A stretch of 64,000 nt of DNA. Origin: Casuarius casuarius. Lineage: Eukaryota > Chordata > Aves > Casuariiformes > Casuariidae. This document shows, piece by piece, positions 41,907 through 54,882 of this stretch; within the stretch, counting starts at the first letter, position 1, and every line of letters begins with the position of its first letter. The DNA lies in contig PTFA01000160.1 of assembly GCA_003342895.1 (NCBI GenBank), positions 494,269 through 558,268 of the forward strand. The letters run 5' to 3'. The notes below the pieces were generated by a model, which saw nothing but the letters and a program-made list of their open reading frames with translations, searched no databases and was not told the DNA's origin. Made by a program: the position numbers and the translations under genes.

Positions 41907-44900
41907 TCACGCGATCCGCAGCTCGTCCGTCTCCGACAGCCCGTACTTGGTCTTGTTCTCGTTGAAGAGCTTGAGCAGGGAGCGGACGTACATCTCGTGG
42001 TACAGGTCCACCGTCTCGCGGCTCGGGTCCTCGATCTTGGGCACCGTCACGGGCTCCCCCACTGCGGGAGCCGGCGCAAGGGAGGCCCGTGAGCCCCCAG
42101 GGGCGAGGGACGAGCCGCTGCCCGCCGCGGTGCCGGATCTCTCCCCATGCACCATCCCGCCCTCCCGGCACGCGGCGAAGCCAGGGAAAGGGTCTGCCGG
42201 CACGGAGATGCTCACCGACAGTCGTGATGGGCCTGGGGTAGGGCAAAAAGCCCCGGGACTGAATGGAGGTGATGCCCCGGCCGTAGAAGACGACGGGGGC
42301 GAAGCCCATCATCTTCTGGAAGCGCTGCTGGATGCTCCTCATCCAGCTGCCCTCCTTGAAAACCACCTGCCGGAAGAGGTCGTTCTCGCCGAAGGAGAAG
42401 GAGGGCACCAGGCACGCGCTGCGGAGGAGAGGCATTGCCACCAGACCGGGCGCCCGCAGCACCCCGGGGCCGCGAGGACCGCGGAGCGTCCCGTTGCCCG
42501 CGGGCAGGAGTGGCTCTGCCCCCGCCGCGGCCGCCCAGCCCGGCTCACCCGTGCTCCAGGGCCATGCGCACGAAGCCCTTGCGGTTCTTCAGGATTAAGG
42601 TGGTGACTCCCGGCTGGCAGGAGAGCGACTCGGCCGCGCCGCCGATGACGATGGCCACGGCGTTCCCGGTGCCGTTCTTGGACAGGAGGTATCCTATGGC
42701 CTGGCGCGTCACGGGGCACAGACCTGGGGAGCAGAGCAGTGAGCTGCAACGGAGACGGTGGAGATGCGCCTGCCCAGCCGGGAGCTGCATTTTGGGGGGG
42801 GCTGAGCAATACCCGTGTCTGCTGGGGAGGCAGGTGACGGGGAGCAGAAAGCCTCCCCGCACTCGGGGTGTAGACGGCACGTCCCGGCACCAAAGCCAGA
42901 GTGGGCTGGGCTGGCACCAGGCACCTGCCCAGCAGTGACCCAGGCTGTGCTGCCCCGTGGGTGCAGCCCTTCCTTGAGCTGGCCCGTGCGGGGCAGGGGC
43001 TAGGGCAAGGGCCAGGGCAAAGGCAAGGGCCAGGGCCAGGGCCTCCCTGCTGTGGGAGAGCACTGGCAGGGTGTGGAGAGGGTGGAGGGAGGGTGCGTGC
43101 AGGCAAGGCGCAGGCAAGGCGCAGGCAGAGCACCGCCTCTGCTCCTAGAGCGCACAGCCTCCGGGCAGAGCCGGCCCAAGCACGGGCTGCCGGTCCTGGG
43201 GTTTGGCCACGGGTGGAGCAGGAGGCCAGGGGACGCAGTCCGTGCACCCCTCCGCTGCTCCGGCTGTGCTCCCTCCCCGGTGCTGCCCCACGGAGCAGCC
43301 TGCACAGCCCCAGGCGTGGGGCAGAGCTGGGGGAGCAGGGCAGGAGCAGGCAGGCAGGGACGGCCACCCCGGGCATTGGGGCGCCCAGTTTAAGCCGGAG
43401 AAGAGGAGGGGACCAGAGGAGGATGAGCACCCGGAGGGTCCCCAGGGTGGCTGGCAGTGGCCCCCGGCACGCTCACCCCCGCTCATCAGGTACTCCCTGA
43501 AGACGGGCAGGCGGAAGTTGCCGGCCAGGGTGGTCAGGAAGGGTCTGATGCCGGGGAACATCTCCGAGAAGCCCGTCGACCCCGTGATGAAGTTGCAGAA
43601 GGCCCCGACGCAGAGGATGCCGTGGGGGTGCGAGCCGATGATGTAGTTGTGGCTCGGCGACAGGTCGTGGGTCTTCACCAGCTGCAGGAGCCGGGGGGAT
43701 CAGTGGCCACCAGCCCGGCCACGACGGAGCTGCCGGCCGGCTGCCACGGAGCTGGGAGCAGACCACCACCCCCCGCCGGGCCATGAGCCCCCCCTTCCCA
43801 GCCCACCTCCTCCACCTCTGCTTTTCTGGGAGGTGGGAGATGGTTCCCGCTGGAGCTGCTCCTCAGGGAGCTGGGCTCGCACCAGGGCGTGGGGGGGTCC
43901 GCTGGGCGCACGCGGCACAAACGCCCTGGCCCCCTGCCCTCCATGGCTTACCTGGACCGGGAAATAATCCCGAAAGTGCTTCCACACGGGCCATTTCCGC
44001 AAGCACGTCAGCCTCCTCCCGCCTGCAAACACACACCCGCGGGGGTAAGTAAATCCACTCCGGGGGTCTTGCTAAACAGCTTGCAGCGCATCCCCCTTTT
44101 CTACCTAGATGAAATTTGTGGATGGAAGATGGGCCCGTTGCAGTGGTGGAAAGGTCGTGCGTTGCAGAAGGGGCTGATCAGGGAGGAGAAGACCGAAGGA
44201 GCAAACAGGATGCGGCACGCTCAATCCAGCGTGCTGGGATGGGACCCTGTGGTGCATCCGCTCCCGACCAATATCCCTAGACTTACCTGCACCGCGAGTG
44301 CAATTAGCTATTCACATGGGTCCCTGCCCAAAATCCAGCAAGCTACACGTGCAGATTGATGCAAAGGCTTTGACATACCCAGGGGCACAAATTATCCCAT
44401 CCCCTTCCCCTCCTTTCTGCGTTGGTCCCACCACCACATCCCAGGCGACCCAGAGGTAATTCAGTGACAGGCGGAGAAAAGCGAAGCCCCACATTTCCTG
44501 GGGGACGTCCTATGCTGCCACAAAGACGCAGGAAACGGAGCTGTGTCCCTCCATACCTTTCTCCGGCGTGTCCCAGTCAAAGATGACCCAGGCCAGATAC
44601 AGGGCGGAAATGGGCCAGAAGCTGGTGAACACCAGGTAGATGAGCAGAAGCAGACTGACCACCCCTGCGGGAGCCGGGAGAAGGGGTGAGCGCGCGGCCG
44701 CCCGGCCAGCTCGCGACATCCCGTCCTCAGAGCCACCAGCACCGGGGCACAACTTTCCCATGTTCCAATAAAACCCAGCAAACACCGGGGTTAAGGATGA
44801 GAGTGTTTTTCCTAAGCGAGATGGGATAAAGCCTCCACCGAATCCCAGTTGGAGGCAACGTAAAGCGCGGATGGAAACCGCCCCATCCCTGGTGGCTGCC

Positions 44901-46465
44901 AAAGGCCAGCGCCCCACGGGAGCATCGTCCCCTTGCGCCCTCGGTGCGGCCCCACTCACCCAGGAGCAGGAAGCTGAGGACCCACTGGAGGACGGCGAGG
45001 AGCTGCAGCCACGCGCGGACGTCCCGCTGCGAGGGCCACGGCGCCGTGAGCAGGGTGCGGAGGGCGGCCTGGATGCTGGCGCGACTCCCTGCAAAGCACG
45101 GACACCCGCTGGCCCCCCTCCAAGGTGCTGTGACAGCCCCGACCCACCTCCCTCCGGCCACGTGGCCCGAAACGGCGCAAAGCCCGAGGACGCGCCCCAG
45201 CGGCGGCCGTCCCCAGCGGTGGCCGTCCCCAGCGGTGGCCGTCCCCAGCGGCCCTCGCTGCTTCGCTGCCCGCCACCTCCCCCTTTCTCCCCCCCCCGGC
45301 CCGCCGACCTTGGTGAACCATTAACCGTCCCAGAGCGGTGCCAGCCGGGCCGGGAGCCAGGATCCAAACTCCATGCGCATCCCCCTCCCCTCCTCCCCGG
45401 CCCAAGCCCGCCGCGCTCGTCTTGCCGGCCAAAGGTCCACCGCGGGCTGAGGCCACCCGCCTCGGCCGCCACCACCACCACGGGCTCTTGGGCCGTGCGG
45501 CTGCAAAATAGCCCCAAACCCAAGTGCCGGCCAAACAGAGACCCCTCTACAGAGACCCACAACGCTCTCCTGGCCTGGGAGGACCCAGCAGGATGCTCGA
45601 GTTGGAGAATAACCACCGAAACCCAGATTTAGGCCAGGCCAGGATGATGGAGGTTCACCTCTTTCCAGTTCAATCCAAACCAGGAGTGGGACAATTGAAA
45701 TAACTTAAATGCTGGAGCCATCACCAGCATCGAAGAATTATTTTTCCTCTCCCTATGCCCCTGAGCAATCTGCTGTGCTTTAAACAGTCCCTCCTGCCTG
45801 TCCCTGACACGCGCCCCATGACATTCCCAGAAATCTTACAGCCCTTGGAGCCCTGTGGTTTTCAGCTTTCCAAATCCCAATTTTTTTCCAGTGAAGACAC
45901 AAGAGCTCTGCCCAGTAATTTGTGCCTACCAAAAAGTTGCTTTTTTTAGTTACTTTTTATAGCACCCCCCCCGCCTCCCAAGCACTTCATGAATTTCCAG
46001 ACCACAGAATGAAAACCATCAGCTGAGTAATGGACAAACCCCAGTGGCTCTGCTCACGCCCACGCAGGTCTCCGTCCTGTGCAACGGGGACTTTTCTGAA
46101 GGCAACCCACCAGAAATTTGACCTCCACAGCTCGGAGGCAGCAATGAAACGTGAAGGAGAATTTGCTGTGCTTCGTAGCATTTTGCAGGAGTAACATTAT
46201 CTAACACATCGTCAGTATTAATTTAAGAAATTCCATTCCTGTTGAGCAACTTTATGTTTTCTTCTGGTGCTGCTAACCCCAAATTGCTCCAAACACCCCC
46301 CTTTCCCCTAAGCAGTCTACAGCAAATAAATAGACAACAGCGACAACAAACATTAATTGCCTGACTAGATACTCTCAACTCCAGAGCATTAGAAACCATT
46401 CAAACACGCTTTGGAAGTTTCTTACCACTACGATTTTGGGAATAGGCTGCAATAATTGTTTTCAT
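41907..46465 (-). CDS. DGAT2L6: DGAT2-family acyltransferase, DGAT2L6-like, complete, 361 aa
   Basis: An ER-membrane acyl-CoA acyltransferase making neutral lipid (triacylglycerol, or wax ester in the AWAT branch). There are 8 coding exons: 46426-46465, 44960-45088, 44557-44664, 43952-44022, 43477-43681, 42549-42723, 42216-42418 and 41907-42061. They total 1086 nt with continuous phase. Seen: the start MKTIIAAYS, a hydrophobic hairpin about 45-90, YFP 112-114, the catalytic HPHG 134-137, [37 protein letters not shown] and the end [30 protein letters not shown] and the GLxETxEL ending are closest to human DGAT2L6, whose locus also lies between P2RY4 and IGBP1. The N-terminus is like DGAT2 and is absent from human DGAT2L6 (337 aa). 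An AWAT1/AWAT2-type pre-duplication ancestor is the alternative name. Confidence 0.88.
45203..45262 (+). repeat. 16-bp tandem repeat, about 3 copies
   Basis: Unit 'ggccgtccccagcggt', inside intron 1 of the DGAT2L6-like gene and about 115 bp upstream (minus-strand sense) of coding exon 2. No function is seen. Confidence 0.8.
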
Positions 46466-48850
46466 GGTGGCAAGAAGTTCTGCTCCAGACTCTGGTTCTG
46501 CAGGTTAAAAGGCAAGTTTGGAAATACCGGACTGAGATTGTGTATCCAGCTACTTTAACTGCACCAGCTGATCCAGGATAAACTGTCCACTGCGGAGGGG
46601 AGTGGATGGGCTCCAGCCTCAACCTGCAGCGTGAGGAGCGAAGCTGGTGCTCCTCGGGGGAAAAGGAGGTTGCGCCGAGCGTCGAGGAGCTGCTTTCGTA
46701 AAGGGTGGTGTGCTCTTCCTCCAAAGNGCACAATTACCACAACTCTTCATCGCTACCGGGGGTCATTGAGCAGGTGCTGCCATCCCCCCTGCGGGAAATG
46801 GTACCGTCCACACTTTGGGTGTTTCACAAACCGCTGTCATGCCTTACTGGTGTGACTCCCCCCAGGGCTGCCTGCAACCGTCATCCCCAAGTCTCCTGCT
46901 CCGAGCTACAGGAATGCACTTTGCCAGGTGGATCCTGACCATTAGCCCCACTGTCAAACCAGATCCCATCCTTTTCCATGGCCACAGTCCGGCGGCGGAG
47001 AAAGCACGCTGCCTGCGACTCGGAGAGGCACCAAAGCCAGCAACCTGGCACCGTTCCCCTGATGTTCTCGAGACTGTGGATGTTTTCCCTTTTACCTTTC
47101 TCCCTTTGAGGCTGCTGGAAGTGATAGGAAAGGAGATTGAATGTGAAGCCTAATTCCTTGTTGTTTCAACTCAAGGCTGATCCACCCAGGCAGAAAATTT
47201 TCCACATTCTGTGCTAGAATAAGATCAAAAATTAATGCTTCTGAGAAGATAATCATCTCTGAGGATAATTGGTGAACAGTGAACAGGCATATGGCTATGG
47301 CCTGCTAGACCACGAATACTGAAGTAGTGCTCACAGAGGATGGGAGACCCAAAGTATTTTTCTGCTTAGAAAATCTGCATCAAGCTTCCCTGGATCCTAC
47401 TGTGAAGGCTGGAGGAGGGTTAGGGTGTGAGACCATCTTCAGGAATTCATTGGAATAGCCTTAATGTGGGGATTCTGGCTCTGGCTGGAATTACAGTTCA
47501 CCAAAACACTAGCACAGAAGGCTGAAAGGAGGATTGGGTGTAGCTAAATCAAACAACTTTAGGCAAGATTCCCTTGCAAACGCACACAGGGGAAAAAAAA
47601 AGCCAACAAACAAACCAGAAGTAGCACAGAAGTATCCCCGAGACGCGGCTCCAGGCTAACAATGACAGGAATAGTAACGATCTGCAGGATCTAATTCACT
47701 AGAACTAGTTCTCAGATCTACCTTTCCAGAAGTAATCAATAAGAGCAGGAAAGGGGTAAATCCATGTATAAGATTGCAGGAGTGTTAGAGCAAAACACGT
47801 TTCAGAGGAGAGATCTGAAGTCCACACAAATCCACAGAAAAAAATCTGCTACTCAAGTTATAGAGATTTGCTACCTAGAAAAATGGGTATAATAGATCCA
47901 TTGCAAGCCATGGCTTCACAAATGTGGATTAGCTAAGAGAAGTCGAGATTGCTTCATACTGCTAAGAATAAAACATCTGAACTCCAGTGCAGCCTAGCTG
48001 GTCCCTGACCTGTGCCCGAGTCATGTTAACATGAAGGAAAAAATGATAGACCCTCTTCTAAATCATCATCCCTAAGGATAAGGAAAAAGCCTGCAGATGA
48101 AAACCCCTGACTGAATTTCAAAAAATCAGGCAGTAAATACCTTGTGGCCTGCTCTGGATAACACACATGACCACATCAGCAGCTGCCACAGGAATTAGGC
48201 TTTGTTTTTTACCTGACATTTGTAACACAGCTTCCAGTAGCAGAATGCCGCTTTAGAACAACCTCAGAATCGCAGATGTTCACCACGCCAGGTGAGCCCA
48301 GAATTTCCAGCAGCGTTCCTTCAGGTTTCTTACCCAGCAATGCTACTTCCGTGATCCAGGTCAGTGCTAGGTATGGCAGAACAGTCATGACCTCTCTTCT
48401 CTGTCAGTTCAGGATTTTTACCAACAGCTATTTAAGCCAGCTTTAGAGGAATCCAGACAGGGTTTTCGCCACTACAGGGCTATTCTGTAAGCAGATTTCA
48501 AAGCACACCAGCAGTCAGTGCACTACTCCTCTTTTGAACATTGCACAATTTCTCCCAGTGTTAGCCCTAGGACACTAGGTTGGTTGAACACGCACACAGA
48601 ATTGATATTATGTAGAGTATACTATGTTGTAGCCACAAAATCTCCCTATTAAACTAAGTGGAAGGATAAATGTTTCTATTATGGCATTTGTACTATGTGT
48701 ATTATCAACACTTCACAACACAGCCCTTGAAATACCCGATCTACTTAACATACAAAAATCCAAAACACTTCGTCTGCCACTTAAGGAAGAATGAAGGGAT
48801 GAGACTGTGGAAAGGCCACCAATGCACCTGGCTGCATAAGGCCTGTTTGA
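46466..48850. other. Upstream region of the DGAT2L6-like gene and intergenic DNA toward IGBP1
   Basis: About 2.4 kb. The part next to exon 1 should hold the promoter, but no TATA box or island is evident. One N at 46727. No further coding exon or RNA gene was recognised. Confidence 0.5.
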
Positions 48851-48914
48851 CAAGGTAAACATTGCAGTGCAAGCTGTCACGTTCAAAAGTCTTGACTGAA
48901 AATACTCCCTGGAA
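48851..48914 (+). repeat. Copy B of the 64-bp dispersed element
   Basis: Same orientation as copy A at 41346-41409, ungapped, differing only by transitions. It lies about 55 bp beyond the IGBP1 polyadenylation signal. Both copies therefore flank the 3' ends of minus-strand genes. Confidence 0.8.
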
Positions 48915-48970
48915 GAGCCTAGGACAAACAGCAAGGGATTTTACACCAAGAACTAGTCAGGACAAGAGAT

Positions 48971-48976
48971 TTTATT
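48971..48976 (-). terminator. Polyadenylation signal of IGBP1
   Basis: AATAAA on the minus strand, 355 nt after the IGBP1 stop codon. It predicts a short 3' UTR, roughly 48955-49330. Confidence 0.65.
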
Positions 48977-49330
48977 TTGTTTAAAATATAGAGAAAAAAT
49001 AAATACATCCACCAACAATACAAAGAGCTGTTTTCAAATTCATATACTTTCAAGGACTTCCTCTGACTGGGAGAACAGAGGTAGTCCGATCCCTCAGAAA
49101 GAGCTCCACTTGACAAGAGCTCCTGTGTTATCGCTGCACATGACAAGTGCACTCTCAGTCTGACATGTATGTAAACCAAAACAAACTGTCCTGTTCGCTC
49201 CTCGGACCCCGATGACTCCCAGAGAAGTCAAGGATACCTCTGCGTATGTACAGTGCATTTGCTCCTACATCTCCAGGACATAGGCATTCTTACGGGATTT
49301 CCAAGCCCTACTCTTTCTGCAGCTGGAGCG

Positions 49331-52300
49331 TCAGCCCATATTCTGCCGGTTGCCATAGCCTTTTGGGTGTGTATCTTTCCAGTCATCCCAGTTCCGAGCT
49401 TTCTGGAGAGCTTCCTCATCATCCTCTTCCTCTTTTTTCTCCTGCTGCTTCTTCTGCAGTTCTTCATCAGCTACACCTGCTATAGGTCAAGAATAAAAGT
49501 GAGGGGCAGTAAGACAGTGGAAGATCACTAGCCCAGTTCTCAGAAGTCCATCTGGGAGCCAGTACAGACAGAAAGCAGGAATTACCACAGCAACCTAGCA
49601 CTCCAGCTACTCTCACAGCCTAATAGGGAAAGTTTGTTCTCACTTTTCATCAGTCAGTGGGTGTTTTGTACCTTGAACATACCCTCGTTCACTCTTCCCC
49701 TCGTAATGGTTCCCAAATTCTCTATGCCAAATTTTACTTTCCACTCCATACCTGGTGTTCTCTGAGGGACGCTCTGACCAGGCATGACTCCTTGCCTTCT
49801 GCGCTGTTCATACCAATCATCAACTGTCATAGTTGGCACGCCAGGATATCCAGCACCAAACACTCTATGGGGGAAAAAAAGGTCAAGGAATGCACTTTAT
49901 GTGCCCTTATTAATGAACAGAAACAGAAAACAATACAGAGAAATACTTTGTGCTCCGATTTGTACCGTAATAGAAGACATTTTGTCATGGATGGTTTGGG
50001 AACAGATGTATTTCTAGGGTCTGGGCCTTCAGCAACAGGCTTGCCAGTAACCTAGCCGTAACAGTATTTAAACAGTTCATCCAGTAACTTTAGAGAGATA
50101 AAGACTGTTCTATTCCAAAGGCCTTGAACCACTTCTTCTATTCAAAGGAGAGAGCTCTCTGCTAGCTTAACTTGCCAAGCAGGCCACTAGGAACTGAATT
50201 AGGCACTGCTTAGCTAGATATATTGAAGGCTCAGGACAAGTTATGTCAAAAGCATGACAAGAAACCTTGTTTCTATTCCATTTTGTGCTTTAGCTGCCAT
50301 ATTCTTTAGAAGAATCTGACAGTGCCACAGTGTTAAGATCTTGATCCCCTAGGGAGAGCCTTACAGTCAGAACCTGTAAACAACAGGCATACTGTGACCG
50401 ACAAATCTCTGGTTGGTATCAGATCTTCCCAGCTACTAAGATCACTTATTTGAATTCATTGAAATCTTCCAGAGTGCAACATTAGATTAACAGACACCAC
50501 ATGTGCTTTTCACTACCAGGCTCTTAAAGAGTGAAGAACAATCCTGTTATACCATACAGAGGTTGAGAGGGTGAGACAAGCCTTGCCTCTCCACAGCTAA
50601 CTAAAGAGCAAGCACATGGTCTATAAACTAACACGGCCATATTTGCCTCCTACAGTCTTCTCTTCTGCTACTCCAACAGGAGGAAACAGCATTAACAAAG
50701 ACAGTGCAGCACGCTGTAAACAAAAGAAATTACAGAGAAGGTGGAGGAAATAAATTAGGAGCTTCCCCCATCCCCTGCCCCAGATGTACAAAACATGCCA
50801 CATCTTGACGTGGCACACTTCTTAAGAATAACCACTGGTTTTCTGCATTTGAAAGAATATCCTAGGGTTGATATGACAACAGAGCACTGCATCATACTGT
50901 GTCTAAATAATCAGAAAATCAACATACTTAGCCTGAGCAGCATCCCGGGTAAGAATGAAAGGTTTCAATGGAGCCCTGACTTGCCGAGAAGTACCGTGTG
51001 GCGGTGCTGAAGACTGAAGTTGCAAACAATAGTCAAAAAGATAATCACGTAGACGGCAGCCCCCTTCTTTCCTTTCCAGCCCAAACAAGTTATTAAAGGT
51101 CTTGCAGATGAGAAATGCCTCTGCTGTCAGAGTAACATCCTGAGATGGACAAATCAGGCCCTATTCCAGTTTAAATCATGAACTCCACCTGTGAGCTTCT
51201 ACAAATCACTTCTATTTGTGTGTTTGTTATACCAGTTCTGATCAAAGCACAAAGCTGACAGAGCTGAACCAGATCAGCTCAGACCGAAGCATGAAGTGTA
51301 GCTTATTTTTTCCAGGGATCAAACAATACTTTCTGCAGCAAGTAGAATCATCATTCACAATGAGGTTATTATCTGGGCACTACAGAAAAGCAGACTTCTA
51401 CAGTGCCAGATAATGAACTGCACAAATAAGTCACACCAGCAAAACTAGGCTATGGCACATTTATGCACATTACAAATTTTTAATTCCAGACAGACATTTA
51501 GGTGAGCAGCACAAAGCCCAGAAACACTAGTCTGCACAAGATTTGCAGGTTCATGGGAAGCTTCAATCATTCAGAACAGGCATTTCTGGAATGTTTTGAC
51601 ATTTTCTAAACTAGAACTGTATGCTGGGGGCAGGGGAACAAAACAACCCAAGGTTCTTATTTTAGTTTAAAAATCCACTTAGTTCTTTAGTGTTAAGGGA
51701 CTGGCACGACCAAGCAAAGTAAAGAAAAGCCCCTGCACACAGAACAGATCAGCTTTGATATTCAATGCTCTAGTATTTCACAAGCTCTGTCTAGGACATG
51801 TGGTGGCACCAGACAGTGACTAATCCAAAAAACCAGACCACCACTGATTCGGAATTAAACCAAAACCCATCCATTTAGGTCATATGTGAGCTGGATTTTA
51901 ATCCGGAACTTCACAGAATAAAACTTACAAAACTCTGCCTCTGAGGTTCATTTACGCACAACAGTGTCCATCATCAGGTCTGAGTATCCACAGACCACAG
52001 GACCTGCAGTTCAAGAGAGATCTCGTACCTGTTTTATTGTACCTCTGCTCCTCAAAATGACCATTTCTTGGTCAATACTCTCAATTTCCTCAAGGCTGAT
52101 GTTGATCCATTTCTGGGTTTGGAGGATGTAAAATTCTCGCATCTGATCCTCATCCGCTTGCCCACTCTCCACAAAGGTTCTCATAGAGGCCAGTCGGTTC
52201 TCCAGTTCCTTCTTCTGCTTATATCTAGCTCACAGAGAATAAAATGAGATCATTAAGTAACCCTTCTCTGGCATAACCCAGATACCGTGCTTTCTAAAAT

Positions 52301-54882
52301 AAACAACTTGCTATTTCTTGAAATTCAAACTCAGTTAAAGAGCTACCTGCTGCCCCAATCCCCTTTTAACCGCTTTTTACAGAGGTGCCAGCTGGTGACC
52401 AGTGCTCACTAGGATAAGCAAATCCCAGACATTCATAGAGCTCCCCATATCTTAGAAAAAAATTCCCTGTGAAAGCAGTTCCCATTCATTTAACAGAGTA
52501 ACATTCCTGCAATGACTCACAGAAAAATTTCCATTATGAAGAGGACCATTGGCAGCACCAGATCATACTGGTGGTTAGTTGCTGGTGACCTCTAAAGTGT
52601 AAGCACAAGGGTATATCCACCCACTTCAATTAGAATCACCTGAGTGAGGATTTAAGTTTTTTAACACAGGAAAAATACAGAAATCAGAAAGGATTCGCTT
52701 TACTTGCAAAAGCTTTCAAAATGCAGTCATATACAAACATACAGTGCTAATCTCTTTTCCTCACATCTCTCCCATCACTTTCACCTGTCCACTCAAGTTT
52801 AGACTTGACTTTGGATCTTTGTTACTTTTTATAGAATGTTTTAACACTATGTCAGGTATTTAAGAAGAGAATTGTGTACAGAATTGTGTACAGAAAGGGA
52901 GGTTTACTGTTGCAATTTAAAGTAGCTCCTGACTGTTAAGAGTAGTTAAAATAAGGCAGTTAAAATGCCTTTTCTCTCCCTGCCTCCCCTCCTTTTTTTT
53001 TTTTTTTTTTTTTGGTGCTAGGAGGTCAGCAAACCTAAAACGTTAAGCCTCCCAGGTAAAATTAGGAAAACCTGGCAAGGCTAATCTGCTGGAAGAAAAG
53101 GAATTAAATTCTTCAGCTCCTTCACTGAGATAACCAACACAATATCTATTCTGAACTGTCTCTAAATTACATGAAGATATCAAAAAGCTGCTTAGAAGGC
53201 AGATTAATTCATGAAGAGTTCTGGTCTGCAGAAAACCAAAACTATGTTAAAAAAACACCTGAGATAGGAATTAGAAAAGTGTTTTAGTTATTGGAGGTGC
53301 GTGGGGGGGGAAGTCAGCCTAAATAATACATTTTGGCTAAATGATTGTGTCCAACTTCCTTTCGAGTGAGAAATGAACAGTAAGAACCAAGGATTAGAAA
53401 ACGACAGGAGCTGAAAGGAGCAGCAGCCTAGAAGAATCCTGCAGCGGGGCAGGTTTGCTTCAGCTTTGAAGCAGGTTTGCTTCAGCTGGCCTGCTGCAAC
53501 GCCGGCCTGCTCCCCAGGCTACAGGGCACCGGAGCGCCGCGCTCGCGTACGGCGTGGAGAGCGAGGGCAAGGCAGCTAGGATGACACAGGTCCGGACTAG
53601 ACACAGGCCTCCTTAAGAAAAGGTGTTCATACAGTCTACAGTTTTTCCTGAAAGCAAATATAATTGTGACTCCTCACCCTGCAGCCAGATCGAGTAACGA
53701 CCTGCTTCCAGCCAAGCTCACAACTCCGGTTTTACCTTGGGTGGATCATGCCCTGCGCGGCTGCGCTCGTGGGATCACCCACAGCTCCGAGAGGGCCAAC
53801 ACCCATCCTGTGTCGCAAAGGCTTTGCTGGGCTGACCCAGATATCTCCAGCTTGGCCTCCTACCCCAAACCAGTCATATTCGGACGGCTTTCTAGAGTAG
53901 GAAGCACATTTTGCTTTTGCGCAAGGTAAGCGCTTTTTGAGCCCAGCTGGGGCCTTTCAGGGCTGCTACAGTAAGCAACAACTTTATTATCAAAAGCCTT
54001 AGAGTAAAGCATGAGGAAGAGACTTTATATTGATAGATCTTTAGTAAAGAGATAAGTTCACTGGTAAAAGAAATTCCAGCGTGCGGCTTTACGCAGTTAG
54101 CAGTGACTAAGGAACCAATAACGAAGACAGCTCGTGCGATACTTACTGGAAGACTGGAAACCCAAGACGTGCCTCTCCCCTCCGTGAAAAAACACAAGAC
54201 TATTAGGCGGTGCGTGGCAGCGTTTTAAGACAGAGCGAACGCCTGGTGACGAGAACGGCTATTCCCGAGGCCCCGCACGGCCGGACCTACCTCTCGATCT
54301 TGGCCTGCCGGGCCGACGCCATGGCCACCAGCCCGCCCGGGGCGGCGGGGGGCGGCGGGCTGCCGGCGGGGCCGGGCCCCGGCGCGGCGGCGGGCAGGGC
54401 GAAGCTGCCCAGGCCGTAGCTCTTGCAGAGCCGCAGGAAGCGGCAGAAGTGGCCGCGGGCGCTCTCCAGGTGCTCCAGCCGCCGGCTCGGGTTCACCTGC
54501 CGCAGCGTCAGGGCCCCCAGCAGCGCGGGCAGCAGCAGGTAGCGCAGGTCGGCCGACGCGATCTCCTCCAGGTCCTCGTTCTCGCTGAGGGACGAGAGAG
54601 GCGAGCCCGTCCCGCACCCGCGTCCGCACCCGCCGCGGGCCCGGCCCGGTCTCGGGGGGCCCCGCGCGGCGCAGCCCGCCTCGCCCCTCACCTGAACAGG
54701 TCCAGCTGCGCCACCATGGCGGCCGCCTGCTGCAGGGCCTCCAGCCCCCGCCGCACCTTGTCCTGCACGGCCGGGGCCGCCGAGGACGGCTCAGTGCCGG
54801 TATCCACCTCCTCCCACAGCCGCCAGCCCGCCGCTAACAGCTCCGCCAGCCGCGGCCCCTCCACCCCAGCCCCCTCCGCCAT
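49331..54882 (-). CDS. IGBP1: Immunoglobulin-binding protein 1 / alpha4 (TAP42 family), complete, 342 aa
   Basis: Binds and stabilises free catalytic subunits of PP2A, PP4 and PP6. There are 6 coding exons: 54692-54882, 54291-54584, 52029-52224, 50928-51013, 49752-49864 and 49331-49479 (1029 nt, phases agree). The helical N-terminal part shows [38 protein letters not shown] and [13 protein letters not shown]. The linker [19 protein letters not shown] follows, then [14 protein letters not shown] and [15 protein letters not shown]. The C-terminal half has [32 protein letters not shown] and an acidic EEDDEEAL stretch. It ends in [19 protein letters not shown], as in human IGBP1 (339 aa). Exon 2 carries a Gly/Pro/Ala-rich insert before LVAMAS where the human sequence is Asn/Ser-rich. 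I chose MAEGAG as the start because its position matches the family; two in-frame ATGs lie upstream at 54987 and 55032. Confidence 0.95.
52991..53013 (+). repeat. Poly-T tract in IGBP1 intron 2
   Basis: About 23 T residues, equivalent to poly-A on the IGBP1 sense strand. No adjoining SINE or processed sequence was recognised, so it is called simple sequence. Confidence 0.8.
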
